Shown: positions 11,801-25,269, counted from the stretch's first letter. The stretch is DNA of 64,000 nucleotides from Tigriopus japonicus (GCA_010645155.1 CM021318.1:7730910-7794909), one strand, 5' to 3'. Made by a program: numbers and translations. The notes: generated from the sequence alone by a model not told the origin.

Positions 11801-14800
11801 CAAGCTTGTCTTTGGATGAAAATTCAGCCATCAACAAAGATGCTGAAGTCACTCCGGAAGAAACACTTCAAATCAATCAACCATTGGAACAACCAGAACA
11901 AGCAGAAGAAGAAAATCAAGCGGATGAAGAGAAACCGGAAGAATCAGTTGGTCTGGCTGAAAAGCTTCAAAACCTCGTGGAAGATGTAAAAGAAATTTTT
12001 GTTGGAGAAGATGCAAAGGAAAAAGAAGAGGAAGAGATAGATGGAAGCCTCTCAGAACAAGGAAAGAATCTCTCAGTGGTGGAATCAAGCAAAGTAATTC
12101 CAGAGGGATCATCTTCTGAACCTTTGAATGGCAAACTTGATGAATCACACTCTGATGATAAAAAGAGTATTGGAGAAGTTCCACAAACTACCACCAAGGA
12201 GCATCCAGAGGACGAAATTCATGCAGATGACGAGGTCTCAATTGAAGTGGAGAATGTCCAAGGTGACATCACCACTGATCAGTCTGCATTAAAAGATACC
12301 AAAAACGATGTATCTGAAACCGACGAAAATGTTGATGCTACAAAAGACAGCACAGATTTGCCCAATACAAGTATTGTGGAATCTCCTGAACAACTCCAGG
12401 ATAATATTTCCAAGGATTCTGAGCTCGAAACTAATGAAATTGAAGGAATTACAAAATCAACTGATTCGTTTGAACCAAATATTGAAGAAAAGGTTGCGGC
12501 AATCGTCGCATCCGATCTCCAAAGTTCTACAACAGATAGCAGCTCTACTCAAGATCCCGAGCCAAAATCCCCTGAAATTCCGGCGCATGGAGAGTCAGAC
12601 ATTGGGAAGGGTGCAAATCAGTCCGAGGATAGTTCGGAAAAAAGTCATTTTGTGGAAGAGCAAGAGGGAAATGTGGACAAATCTCAGGATTCTTCTAGTC
12701 GTCAAGATGATCAAGTTCAATCCGTGATGGAAGAGAAAAAGGCCGAGTCCCTCAGTGGAGAAACTGGAAAAGCCATTGCAGAATATGAGAAAACCGAAGC
12801 TACTGAATTGTTAAAATCAACCAATGAAACTGACAAGCAACTTGAATTTGAAAAGTCTCCGACAAAAGAATCGGCGACAGAAGATGAAGGAAAGGCACTC
12901 GAAAGCACTCCCCCGGATGAAGGAGTTCAAGGAGAAAAAGCAATTGGCAAAGTAGATCAAACCAAAGAGGAAATCGCAAATGTACCCAAAGAGAAAGATC
13001 AAGGTCAAGACGAACAAAACGAAAACACAGAAGATTCAAGAGAAGTTGAGGGTGATGTAATAAAGCAAACCACGGAGAGTGAAAATTTTCCCAAAGAAGG
13101 AGATGACATTGAAAAGTTGTCAACTAATAAGGAAGGTTCAGATTCCGAACAAATATCTCAAATCGAAGAACCATTGGGCCCAGATTCACTTAAGGTGGAA
13201 AGTGAATCACCACCCAAAGTTGAAGATCCACACTCTGATGTAGCCAAAGATCGTGAAGAAGTCGACGAAAAAGCACAAATGGACAAATCGCCAGAAAAGG
13301 ACGATGATTCTGCAAATGTAAAGATGGAGGAAATTAAGTCCAACGAAACATTTTCCAAAGATGACACCAATGATTCTGACTCAATTGCGACAGAAAAAGA
13401 AACTGATGTTCAGATTAATCTTGCAACTGAAGAAAATGCTCCCAAGGAGGTTTCAGAAGTTACGGATCAAGATAAATCAAGTACTTCCGAAGCCTTGCAA
13501 AGTACAGTTTCAAGTCATGAGGAGCCCTCTGAATCATTGTCGCAAAAGGATGATTCAAAAGAAGCAAAGGAGAGCGCCAAAACGGAGCTGGTAAATGAAG
13601 CCAATGACAAAAGGGAAATCACTGAGCCAACAGTTACTCAATCTGATATGAAAGAAAACGATTTGGATCAGCCTTCCCAATCAATTGGCGACACCGACAT
13701 TGCTCACCAAGATTCCAAGGAGAACGCAGATGAAAAAGGTCCTGAGGAGAGTATCCAGGCACAATCCCCAGAGTCTGAGCCTTCAAGGTCAGAACAGATT
13801 GCTTATCAAGACGCTGATATCAAACTACCGCAATCTGAGAAAGAAGATGACTTGCAAGCGTTGTCAAAAGATGACAAAAAATCTGATACGATGGACACTA
13901 CAAATGGAAATGCAAGCGGATCTGAGGCGCAAAAACAATCTCCTACTGATAAGACAGATCCCTCGCAAGGCACTGAGAACATTGATCTGCAACAAGAGCA
14001 AACACAAGGTCAGGAAAGCCATGATGAGCCATCTGTAGAACACAAGACAGAAATGTCCAATGCAGCTGAAGAAAACGTTTCGGCTGGCCAATCAGGATTC
14101 AAAGAGCCTGAAAGTCAATCTGACACTGAACTGGTGCGAGAAGTCAATCGGGACTCCAAGTCCAAAACAGAAGCATCTTCTAAATCAGAAAGTAACATTG
14201 TAGAGGCCCAACAAATGACTAAAGATGTAGACAAGGAGACTAAATCGTCCCTTGAGGATGGTAATAAGGGTACTGAGGGTGATGAGCCAGAAGCTAGTTC
14301 TGCTACTGAACAAATCGTTGAAGAGGAAGGTGATGTAGAAGAGTTGCAAAAATCATCCAAAGAGTCAAAGGGAGAAGAACAAGACGAAATGAAAGGATCA
14401 GAGCACGACGTTGGAGAAGATGTTATTCTAAAAAAATCTGAAACTCTCCAGCTTTCTGAAAATATTCCTGTTCAGCCTGACAGCATCACTGAAAAGCACA
14501 CCCTATCACCAGACACAAATGAAGGTCAAGATTTGACAAAGAGCGAGCAAACCACAGAAGATGATGACACTAAAACATCTGCCAATTCAGCAGAAGCCGA
14601 CAAAAGTGAAGAAAATGGTAAAGGAGATATCTCAGAAATAGAATCCAAATCTTCTCAAGAATCTTCTGAAATATCTCATGAAGTACAAGAAAAGCAAGAG
14701 CCTAAGGGTAAAAATGATGAACCAACTGAAGGCCGAAGTTCGTCTCCAGTATCTGATACAAAAGATGAAGGCGAAGTCCAACAAGTTCATAAAACGACTC

Positions 14801-17800
14801 CTGAAGTCATTGAAAAATCCGAAGACATAGCAGAAGTCACCTTGGATTCTGTTAATGAAAGCCATGTTGAATCAAGCAAATCAGAACCTCCTGTTTCCGT
14901 GGTTGATTCTGATTCCAAAGAGGTTAATGATTTAAAAGAAAAGGAGAAGATTGTCTCCAAAGAAGATGAAAATGGAGACAAACCAAAAGTTGTTGAGCAT
15001 GCCTCGCCCAAAGATGAAGCAAGTCAAATAGAAGCCGATTCAAACAATGAAAATTCCTTTAAGGACAAGAAAGATGCTTCAGTTGATGATACTACCACAA
15101 CTGACAAGGAAACCAATCTCTCCAATGCTTCTGCAAATGAAGATGCCAAAGACCAAGCCTCTGTTCAAACAGCAGAATCTGCTTCAGTAGATGACGGGCT
15201 GGAAGACAAAAAGCAAGAGAATTCCGATGACAAATCCTCTAAATCCTCTGAAGAAGTTAATGATAAACCCAACAATGAAGAGCCCAAACAGAGTGACAAA
15301 GATCAAAACATCGTCACCACAGATAATGCTGATAAAAAAGACGAAGAAGTATCAATAAGTGATCCCAAGGATCCTAAGCTAGAGGACATCCCTACTGAAA
15401 ATGATCAGAGTTCCAAGTCGGAAGAGATCTGCAAAACTCCCACTCATGACGACAAACAAAATACTTCGCAAAGGACAAATGAAGAAAGAATTCCTGTTGT
15501 AGAAGACCTCGCTACAAACATCGCTCTAAGCCAAACGGAATCAAAGAATGAAGAGGAAGACGTAAAAGATTCTAAATCAGATGATGAGCAAGAAATTGCA
15601 ACGACTCAAAAGGATCAAACCAATAATGAACAAAGCTTGACCGAGGCTGTTGAACCAGTAACTCAAGATTCTGAAGGTCTTTTGGGAACAATTAAGGAAA
15701 CCTTGGATGGTCTGAAAGAAATTATTACTGAGCCAGAACAGAAAGATGACGTCAACTTGAACGAGCAAATTAAGGATGGAAAGACTCAAAGTCAAACTGA
15801 TTGCTCTGTAAATATTCAAATTGATGAAGCATCACTTGATAAAACGGAATCAGATTCAATTGAAACGGATGCCGCAAAGGACGTTGAAGCACCACAAGAG
15901 TCATCAACAATTAACGTTGATGATGAGAAAGCTTCACACACTCCACCATCTACCCCAATAATTGATGATGCTTTGACGATTGGAGTTGAAGATGATTTAG
16001 ATGTCTCAAACACACCCAAGTCTCCGAGATCGCCAATGCCCGCAGATGAATTGGCCAAGTTCGTAGCTCAAGACATCACAGAAAAAGCAACTAAATTCGG
16101 AGTAGAAGTAGCCGAAGCCCTTTTGGTGGAACAAAAGTTAAAAACCGCAACGGAAGATCCCGCTTCCAAATTGGAAGAATCTTCTGCCGAAGACAAAGTC
16201 ACTTCACAAGAAGAACAACTCGTGGATAAGCCAGAAGTTACAGTAGATCAAGGCACCGAACTCGAAAAAGGTCAGAAGAACGTTCCAGATTCTGACCGAG
16301 TCGAAACTACCACTGATTCCACAATGGAAAGTTCTTTGAACCAAGAGAAGGACAAACATATTGATGACACAAAACAAGATGATGAGTCTGACAAGAAAAC
16401 AAAAGAGGCTGTTTCTGCTGCAGATTTGTCTCCAAAGGATCTCGGAAAGAATGGAGCTTCTCCTACAGAGTCTGATTCGGAGGACTCGGACTCAGGAAAG
16501 CCATTCAAAGGCACTGAAAAAGTGAAAGCCCTTCATGAAAAAGCCATCGATCCCGATGCATTGAACAAAACTGTAAATGAGGTAGAAGATCCCAAACTTG
16601 GTGAAAGTTCAGAGGGAGCATCTGAGCAAAGAAAATCAGACGGAGAATCCATCAAACAGGAAGAACATTCCTCTTTGGAAAGTTCAAAGCCAAAGAGCCC
16701 AATACCAGAAAAAGTTCCAGTGGAAGAGGATCCATGTGTGGAACAGATAGTTGGCAAGCAAGATGCCGCCATTGATCAAAGCTCTTTCTTGGGCAAAGCT
16801 GTTGGTTTAGTAGACAAAGTGGCATCAAAGCTTTCCGACAAAGTGCATGACTTGAAAGGTCGAGACAAAAAGGATGACAACGAATTGGCCGAATTGGAAG
16901 AGCAAATTGAAATCTCTGAAGAAGTGAAGTCTCCAAAAGCAGGAACTGTGGTTCAAGTTCAGTCACTTGACTCTGAAACCGAAGTAGAAGAAGACATCTG
17001 CATTGAACAGAAGCAGTTCCAGGCCACCGAAGCTCCAGATGACACCGTATTATTGCCTAAGGCTACCAAGATGGATCCAATGATGACTAGTTGTTACGGA
17101 AGTCTACCTTCTGAAGAAGAGGATTCCAAAGGTGAAGACGCCTCTGAAGTCGATTCCCAAAACCAACAGGAAGGGCAATCGAAGAACACTACTTTAAAAG
17201 AAGACAATTCACAACCATTAGGTGTAACTACTTCTTTGGAGCAAGGCGAAAATATTGATGGCCCGATTCAAGAGACGACTGTTGAAGGGTCAATGCAGAG
17301 TTGTGCGGAGGGTATTAAATCAACCGTATCAGCACTCTCAGATTCGCCCGATCAAGCCTTGGAGAAAGCTGATGACGCAATTGAGGAAACTCTTTACAAC
17401 TCTTGCATGACTGCAAAAGGAGCTTTGGAAAAGGTCTTTGAAGCTCTTCAAACTGATGAGGCCGTCAAGGACAAATCACCAGACACAGATGAAACTACTA
17501 TTAATACCGACAAAGATGGAACCACACCACCACCAGAAGACAATTTGCAAACAGGTCAACATAAAGATGAGCAAAACGCCAAAGGTCTTGGTGAGCATCA
17601 CGATTCTGGCGTTGAAATCACAATTGACTCTGAAAAAGCAAGCCCTGAAGATGACAAGTCCTCAAAAGATAAGGTGGTTGTCTCTGACGATGTGGTTCAA
17701 GATGGTCCTAATGAGGCGAAGGGCGAATCCAACGCGGTTGATGGAAATGAAGAACCACTCGACAAATCACTTTCCCAAGAAGTTCAACTCAATGAAACAC

Positions 17801-20800
17801 ACCAATCCTCATCAGAAGTTGTTCAAGAGTCTACAACATCTGGTCAGAACCAGCAAGAAGAATCGACCACAGAGACATCAGTCCCAAAGGACGAGCCAGT
17901 TCAAGCAAATAAAGAAACTCAAGTACTGGTGGAACAACCGGCGACTCAAAAACCAGAAGAAAGTTCTGTGCCAATGGACGCAGAAAAAGAGACGTCTTCG
18001 GTAGTAGATCATATGTCTAGCGCTATTGCAGTAGCTGGATCTGTTCTTTCATCTTTGGTGACAGGTGCTCAGCCTGACAACACTTCTAAGGATGAAGACA
18101 TGACCGAAAACCATGAGCCAAAATCCCCCGATGCTCAGCCAAATGAGGAGCCCAAAAAGCAAAGTGACTCTGCGGAAAATGAACGCTCACTTGACAGCAA
18201 AGACCATGGTAGTATGGAACAGGATATCGCTAATACATCTACCGCATCAGATGAACATAAAGGGTCAGAAGAAGCTGAGGGAGTGAATTCACCAACTTCA
18301 AAGGAAGAAGCTGAGGACTTGCAGAAAAAGGATCAAAAAGTTCCAATAACGGAAAGTTTAGCAAATGCTGGCCAAGCTCTTGCCTCTATCGTGACCTCTT
18401 TGGAACCCAAGGCAGATGACAAAACTGTGTCATTGGAAGCCGCTGACGATCCCAAGGTGGAATCTTCAATTGCCTCATCAGTAAAACAGCCTCAATCAGG
18501 TGAGGAAGATGAGGATCAAAATGAACGTGATTTGGATGGCGAAGATAAGCATCTTAAACTCAAAGGAGAAGAGTTCGAGACTAAGGGTGAAGCAACTTCA
18601 GCCCTTGAAAGCTTGACAAGAGCAAGTGAAGCTGTAACTTCCATTTTGGCATCGGCTCTTGACTTAGATTCAAAGACCAAGGTTGAAACGGATTCGTCAG
18701 AACAAGTTGGAGATGACATCAAGATACAGACTTCAATTTCCTACACAGAAGGGGTGGAGGCCAAAGTGGATTCTGTCTCTACGGACGATAAAAAAGCCTC
18801 TGAAGAAAAAAATGAAAGTAAATCTAACACACCTACTCCAGATGGGCAACTCGAAACCCGAGAAGATGGTTCAGATTCAAAGGATAAAGAGATATCACCC
18901 AAGGAAAGTTTGACACAAGATGGTGAGGCTAAAGACGATCCCCAACATGAAATTGATTCATCAGAGCACATTGATGATTCCAAAGTGCAAAAATCCAGCT
19001 CCACTATTGAAGTATCTGAGTCTCCAATTGAGTTGTCCTCTACAGCGGAAGAATCGGCTGACCAAGAACAAGAAGCTACCAAAGCTGACTCAAAAGATCA
19101 AGAAAAACAATCCATAACCAAAGAGGAAGATCTTGAAGCAAAGGAGGAAAAGGCAACTTTAGCTGATAGCATAACCACTGCTATGGCTGGTGCCACTGAG
19201 GCTTTATCTTCCATTCTACCTTCACTTGACTTTGTATCAAAAACCAATGATGCCGATGGTCTTGGCGTTGAAGTTGACACTGAATTGAAATCAGAACCCC
19301 AATCAGATGAGGAACATTCAACCAAAACGGAACCATCTACAAAGGAAGAAGTATCTAATGAACAAACTGAGTCTACAACAAATGGTGAAGTAGTAGACAC
19401 TCCTTCTTCTCCAAAAGACTCCAAAGAAAAAGCTGATGAAAAGCAGAGTATACAGATATCTGAGTCTGGATTTCCAACACGCAAAGAGGAGGAATCAAAA
19501 ATCAAACCTGAAAGTCATAAAGAGAAGGAAGGCATTGTGGGAGAGATTGTTGAGGGAGCTTCCCTGATAAGTGCCCAAGCTACAAAGGATTCCAGCTCCA
19601 TCTCTCCTACTTCAAATGTAGCTGAAAATGGTCAAGAGGAATTCGATAATGCACAGGTTTTTGAAGAATCTCAACAAAAAGCACTAAAGTCAGATCAAAG
19701 TGAGCATGAGGATCTTTCGAATGTGTTGGCAAAGACTGGAGAAGAATTGGATCCCAGTTCTCTAGAAGGTTCTGGAGAAAACGACCCTAATGAAAAAGAA
19801 GCTCAAGTCTTGGGAGAAAACACATCTGAGCATCCATGTACATCACACTTGGTCCAAGAAACTGGCAATCAAATGAAACAAGGCCATGAAGAAGTTATTG
19901 CGTCTTTAAAAGAAACAACAGCGAGTGCTGGAGAAGCAATTGCAAACATGATGACTAGTACCTTGTCTTTAGGAGGCGTCAATAAAGACTCAGAAAGCGA
20001 ACCCCATTCTTTAGAGGAAGACTCCTTGGTAAATGATGCTCCCATCAAGACAACTGAGATCAGCATTTCGTATGAAAGTGCCACTGATCCTACGATCTCG
20101 ACCATTCAGGAAGAGACACAAAAAGATATTGAGGACGCCAAAAAGGACGGTGCCATTGATGGTGATCAAGATGAAGGTAGCCAATACCATGTTGGGGAAT
20201 CTTGCCCAACCGGGGAATCAAAACCTTTGATGGAGGATAGCTCTGGTTCAACCATTCGTACAGAAAATGATACATCATCAAAACCAACCATTGAGGAGAA
20301 AGACGCCATCGCAATCCTTCAAGCAAAACCCACAGAGGAAAACGAAACTGAAAGGCCGTCCGACGCTGCTCAAGAAAAGGACTCGGCATCTATTGAAGAA
20401 AATCAAACAGGGGGTGGTCAAGAGAGTTCACAGGAAGAAGACAAGCCTAATGAATCAATTAGTCAAGACTCAAGAGATCATGAAGACACCGACAATGAGG
20501 TCGAGGGCAAGTCCAGTTTGTTGTCAATGATGGGAGAAAACATCTCGTCGATAATGAAAAGAACGATGTCAATCGAATCCAAGGATGAAGACGGCTCTGT
20601 GACCAAAGAGGCTGAGAAGCCACTTGAAGCAACAAAGGTTGAGGAAGAGTCTTCTTCAATTGCTTCAGCAATTGCTTCAGCAGGGACAAATATATCTTCT
20701 ATGATGACCGAAAGTATCTCAATTGACTCCAAGGAGGAGCTACAGCCTTCAAGTGCCGAGACCAAGGCTGAGGAAACAGAGCAAGAAAAAGTGGAAGGCA

Positions 20801-23800
20801 AGATTGCCGAAGATTTGCCTTCAAACATTGAAGCCAAGGACACAATAGACGAGAAGGTTGAAGAACATGTTGAGGGAGAATCTTCTTTGGCGTCTGCAAT
20901 TGCCACAGCTGGGGCAAATATATCATCCATGATGACCCAAAGTATCTCAATTGACTCCAAGGAGGACCAACAGTCTTCAAGTGCCGAGGTCAAGTTTGAA
21001 GGCTCAATGGAAGATAAGGTTAAAGAGGACTCTTTGACTTCAAACACCGAGATCAAGGCTGACGAACCAGCTCGAGAAAAGTCTGAAGAAGGCACTCCTT
21101 TACCTTCAAGCACGGAGGCTGAGGCTGAAGATTCAATGGAAGAAAAGATTGAAGAAAACTCTTCATTGGCGTCTACAATTGCTTCAGCAGGAGCCAATAT
21201 CACGTCCATGATGACCAAAAGTATCTCAATTGATTCTAAGGAGGAGCAACAGCCCTCAATTGCAAAGGTCAAAGTGGAAGAAGAAACCGTTGAAGAGACT
21301 GAACAGTCTTCTTTGGCGTCCACTATCGCCTCAGCAGGGGCATTTACATCATCCGTAATGACCAAAACCATTTCAGATGACTCCAAGGAGGAACATAAGG
21401 AGTCGATTGAGGAAAAATCTGAACAAACTTTTGCATCCACAGCTGGAGATATGTCTTTCATGACAACTGAAAGTGGTTCAGTTACTGAGTCAAAGAGCCA
21501 GAACATTTCAAACGATGGAACACCTTTTAAATTAGAGGAAGAACAGGCATCAACCAATGGATTTGAAACCGCATCAGCCGCAAAAGAAACAGTTGAGAGT
21601 CAAGGCTCACCTGATGAAGTTGTTAGCAACAAAAATCTATCTGACGGCCAGACTTCAGCAATTCAAGACCCTGAATCAAAGGAAGACAAAGTCCCATTTG
21701 GGGCTCATTGCAGTGAAACTGATTCGATTGTAACAAATGGAAAGCATCAAGAGGAAAGTCCAGTCCAAGATTGCATAAAGACCTCTCAAATATACTCCGA
21801 TACAAAAAACCCTCATTCAGATCAAGATGAGCGTTTGGTTGGAGAAGTGGAGAGTGAGGTTACGTCTGTTGAGTCCGATAATGTAATGCAATCCTCTCAA
21901 ATCACTTCCGAAAGCCAACAAACACCGTTTGAAAAAGACGATCTCAAAGAAACTCAAGAATCGCAAGGATCTCCAAAAATGTCAGCCCCGGAAACCTCTT
22001 CTACCAAAACAATGACCCATCAAGTTTCCAAAGATGGATCAACCAATGAAATTGTGGAAGAAACCACTCACACAACCTCAACCACTGAGATGGAAAGTTT
22101 GCATCAAAATGAGTTGAAATCCACTAGAGATGTACTTGGAGAAGTGAATGGCTCTCAATCATCCACTATCCAAGAATACTCAAAATCTGCAGGAACTAAG
22201 ACTGTGGTTATGCAAGATGTGGAGAATAATCCCAATTACAAGGATGGTCAGAGTACAAGTGAAACCATTTCCACGACCGCAACCCTTATTGGCGGGGATC
22301 AGGGTGAGGAGGATTCATCACAACCGTCGCAAATCGGCCAACCAAAAGGGAGCACCTCAGATGAAACAACCTCTGAACAGTATGACTCTTTCAAGTCCAA
22401 GGAAGTTTACACCTCAAGTGCTAACGGCTCTATTAGCCAAAAAATGGAGGCTTCAAGTTTGGTATCCGAGCAACCAAATGATCAGGGTCTATTTTCGGCT
22501 CTGAGTCGACTCATATCAGTGGATCCAGATCCAATTCCAGCTTCGCAAACAGACGATCTTGCCACCAATGAGCCATCCTTCTCACGTTCAACTTCCCTCA
22601 CAACCACCGCGATTTCTGGTCCGGAGACGTCCCAATCCCATTCATCCAGCATTGTTCGAGAAAGCAGTGATGGCGTAACCACCACGGAAATGGAGGAGCT
22701 TTGCTCTGAGGTGAAGACATACATCACCACAACCGTGACTAAAGTGATCACTTTGCCAGATGGTTCCAAGAAGGAGGTCATCAGCAATATCACCAAGACG
22801 GTATCCATTGAGGAGAATGTTCCACCAGATTCACCAAGTATCAAAAACCTATCACTTCACTCCAGTCCCCAACGTTTTCCACCCCTCGAAGACCAAGCCG
22901 AGGTCATAGACAGCGGCGATGAGCCATCCACGCCGGATTATGACAACTCTGATGAAGTCATCAATGCCGCTATTGAGACGGTCGTGGAATGCTCGAAAAA
23001 CTTAATTGAGCAATCCTCGGCTAAAGATGTTGCGAACAAGGAGGGCCTTACCAAAATAAACGTGGTGGTGGAACAAAAGGCCTTCAAAGAAAAGGTGGAA
23101 TCCCCGCTTAGCCATAAGAGCATCACAATTGAATCTTTGGCACAAGATTCGACTCCAGTTGGATCTCCAGTTAGTACTGCCCATTCCGAATCCGATCTCG
23201 GAGCCATTCCCAAAGTGCCGAAACCGTTTGACAGCCAAGCTCACAAAAAATCTCGAAGTGAGAGCAATGTTTCTACTTTCACAGAAAATCAAGAATCCTC
23301 GCGAACAATGTTCAAAACTAGATCCGCTGGAATTGAAGAGGAGACCGAAATGAGGACTTCGAAAATCCACGAGGTTCTCAAGAACGAAAAAGTGGTTACC
23401 GACAACGATACAAAGACCACTACCACAACGACAGTGTCCGAAGTCATCTTGGATCCATCAAGCTTGTCCACATCCAGCTTCCGGGATGTGCCCTCAACTG
23501 GAATCCAAGTCATCGATGAAAGTTTGGCTAGGGTAAAAGAACATCTAGCCAAAGATGACGAATGCTCAAGCCAGGAGATCTTAGAAACCATGGAAACAGA
23601 TGCCGAGGGAAATATCATCACCCGGACAATAACCACCACTATCACATCCACTTCCATAGAAGAATCGTCCGAAACGACTCAATCCGCTGCCCAGACCTTT
23701 GTCACTACAAATGAAGATGAAATTGAAAAGAAATTAGAATCATGGGGCAAGCCTTTGGGCCTTCCAAGTCCGATCCGGCCAAGTTCGCCCCGCGGACCGA

Positions 23801-24269
23801 GCAACCCAAACCCAGAGCCGAGCAAGTCCAAAGAGAGCCGCTCGAAAAGACAAGCCCGAAGTGACCCAGCTCCAGTTTACATGGACCTAGCCTATGTGCC
23901 TCATCATGGCAACGTTCTCTACTCGGACATTGAATTCTTTAAACGAGTCAGGGCCAGATATTATGTCTTCAGCGGAGTCGAACCCAGCCGTGAGGTGTTT
24001 GACGCCCTTCTGGCAGCCAAGAAAGAATGGGAAGACAAAGATATGGGTAAGAATTCAACAATCTAAAATGAAAAGAACACTTATTATATATTTTTACAGA
24101 GGTCACCATAATCCCAACGTATGATTCGGATACCCTTGGCTATTGGGTGGCCGCCAATGAAGAGGCTTTGGCCGAACTTCACATCGATTTGGCTCCATCG
24201 GCCAGCCGCTGCACTATCAACCTCCAAGACCATGAAACAAGTTGCGCCGCCTATCGGTTGGAGTTTTAA
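5810..24269 (+). CDS. futsch: Futsch/MAP1-family microtubule-associated protein, 5' end missing
   Basis: This is a giant neuronal microtubule-associated protein (MAP1A/MAP1B family; Futsch in flies) that in flies organises axonal and synaptic microtubules. The exons I read are 5810-5908, 5997-6169, 6252-6419, 6485-24046 and 24100-24269, with introns of 88, 82, 65 and 53 nt, all GT-AG and phase-consistent. The N-terminal part includes LLSWDVDTCHVDF, SSFTKHRHIIHGGYTF and the metallo-beta-lactamase-like core (YVFPGGQGDSALFGINGFN, DRLDAILITRL, LFPGSTPQHKILRGLEKLK); as in the family, zinc ligands are not apparent. A very long acidic Glu/Ser/Lys/Asp-rich middle follows. The end is the conserved light-chain C-terminus (VYMDLAYVPHHGN, FFKRVRARYYVFSG, EVTIIPTYDSDTLGYWV, stop at 24267-24269). 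About 6,056 residues are visible. A run of Ns interrupts the large exon, and the reading frame differs by one base across it, which I attribute to a mis-sized gap. The start codon and first exon(s) were not found. Confidence 0.93.
10301..10480 (+). repeat. futsch: Six tandem 30-bp units encoding DPGLKDSKEE
   Basis: Six consecutive in-frame 30-nt units encode the decapeptide DP(G/N/D)(L/F)(K/M)DS(K/E)(E/K)(E/D). The three central units are nearly identical in DNA, which points to recent unit duplication. The array lies just upstream of a second, different decapeptide array. Confidence 0.9.
10492..11120 (+). repeat. futsch: Tandem 30-bp array encoding (S/L)K(T/S)PKEEEAG, interrupted by Ns
   Basis: Units of 30 nt encode TPKEEEAGSK and variants. 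They are most regular from about 10630 to the gap and from 10970 to about 11090. The TP and SP steps followed by Lys resemble proline-directed phosphorylation sites, which are common in MAP1 proteins; that role is inferred. The near-identity of units probably explains why assembly failed here. Confidence 0.85.
10717..10969. other. Assembly gap of 253 Ns inside the futsch repeat array
   Basis: Before the gap, codons start at positions equal to 2 modulo 3; after it, at positions equal to 1 modulo 3. Two bases of a codon are left on each side, so an uninterrupted frame needs a gap length equal to 2 modulo 3, whereas 253 equals 1 modulo 3. The stated gap length is therefore wrong, or a frameshift is hidden. 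Repeat number in the real genome is unknown. Confidence 0.95.
18007..21390 (+). repeat. futsch: Futsch module B: about ten Ala/Ser/Met-rich repeats
   Basis: A hydrophobic module recurs about every 150-600 nt, near 18007, 18352, 18598, 19162, 19906, 20509, 20650, 20878, 21157 and 21307. The best conserved versions read SLASAIATAGANISSMMTQS followed by ISIDSKEE. Earlier copies are divergent, for example SLANAGQALASIVTSLE and SLTRASEAVTSILASALD. The last four copies are close relatives separated by acidic linkers, which suggests duplication from the 3' end of the block. No known domain was recognised. Confidence 0.7.
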
Positions 24270-24900
24270 ACAGTCTGTATAGATAACAAATGGAATCATA
24301 AGACGATGACAAATGCAAACAAACCATGAAGAACGCGACACTTTCAGGTGCGATTTTGGGACATCCCTAACCAAGGGCACCCATACCAGAGATGATGATG
24401 ATGATGAGTGAATGAATAATCGCTTTGATTTAAAGAATGTTACTTAATTGTGTTAACCGTCACTAGGTGCTGTTTCAATTGATCAACTCGAGAATGTGTT
24501 TCTAGCAAATTGAAACTTCCGCTTTTCAGTTTGCAGACAAATGTTGTCCTTAACAACTCCTATTTCTTAGTTACTTATCGTTCTCTCTAAAGATGTGATG
24601 ATTCTGAGGAAAGCACATGTGATTATTACGAGGATACGAAAACAAAACATTACATTGAATGTGGATATCAAGTCGGCTTATTTTTCTGGACACTAATTCC
24701 TTAACTTGCAAACAAGTACGTCTACGGCCTAGACCGAACTTAAATATTAATCCTCCCACCACTACTACTAAAACAAATACCGCATAAATCGCACACATAC
24801 AATACTTACTATATTGAAGGAAAAAAAAAGAATATTGTAAAGATTTGCTGCACTCCTCTTCACTTCTCTCCTCTTCAAACTCTTCATCCCTCTTTTCATA

Positions 24901-24906
24901 AATAAA
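24901..24906 (+). terminator. Candidate futsch polyadenylation signal AATAAA
   Basis: This is the first canonical AATAAA downstream of the futsch stop codon. It would give a 3' UTR of roughly 650 nt; a later one at 25227 would give about 980 nt. Confidence 0.45.
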
Positions 24907-25269
24907 AGTCAGAACCCTTATTTGATAACTTTCAGCCAACCTAATGCTCGTTTTTTGGCAATCACACTTGCCTTTGCCATTTTCCCAAACTGCGCTTTGA
25001 ATTCATGTTTTCATGAGCTTCTCATTTGTGTGAGCACGCCAGCAGTGACTTTGGCGCTTGCCGTTCATTCAAATGAAAAAGGAATGAAACATTTTGTCTT
25101 TTCAAGCGACATTTGGTTTCAACCTTAATTTTGGAATTGATCCATCATTATCTTTTCTGCTCTGCTCACATTACTGTAATACTAATGTATACAATATATG
25201 GTCAACATTCAAGCCACACATTCCGAAATAAAATCACACTAAAACTAAAAAAATAAAAGGCTCAATGAA

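Larger units (their letters stand above)
8752..16857 (+). repeat. futsch: Futsch module A: five dispersed amphipathic-helix repeats
   Basis: Five short hydrophobic islands break the acidic disorder, at about 8752-8810 (GLVAQLKDTVEHVRDIVVD), 9342-9394 (GFFAKLKDAVDDVKDYFG), 11947-12006 (GLAEKLQNLVEDVKEIFVG), 15676-15732 (GLLGTIKETLDGLKEIITE) and 16780-16857 (SFLGKAVGLVDKVASKLSD). They share the pattern G-hydrophobic-hydrophobic-x-K-hydrophobic-(K/Q)-(D/E/N)-x-hydrophobic-(D/E)-x-hydrophobic-(K/R)-(D/E)-hydrophobic, which should form an amphipathic helix of about five turns. Function is unknown; binding to tubulin, membrane or a partner is speculation. Confidence 0.7.
6485..24046 (+). other. futsch: Single 17.5-kb coding exon of futsch
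   Basis: One uninterrupted exon carries nearly the whole protein, from the VKLNP motif after a TTCAG acceptor to DKDM before a GTAAGA donor. Apart from the Ns, no stop codon occurs in the coding frame. The composition is dominated by Glu, Ser, Lys, Asp and Thr, with few aromatic residues, so most of it should be disordered. Order is predicted only at both ends and in the short repeated amphipathic modules. Confidence 0.9.
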
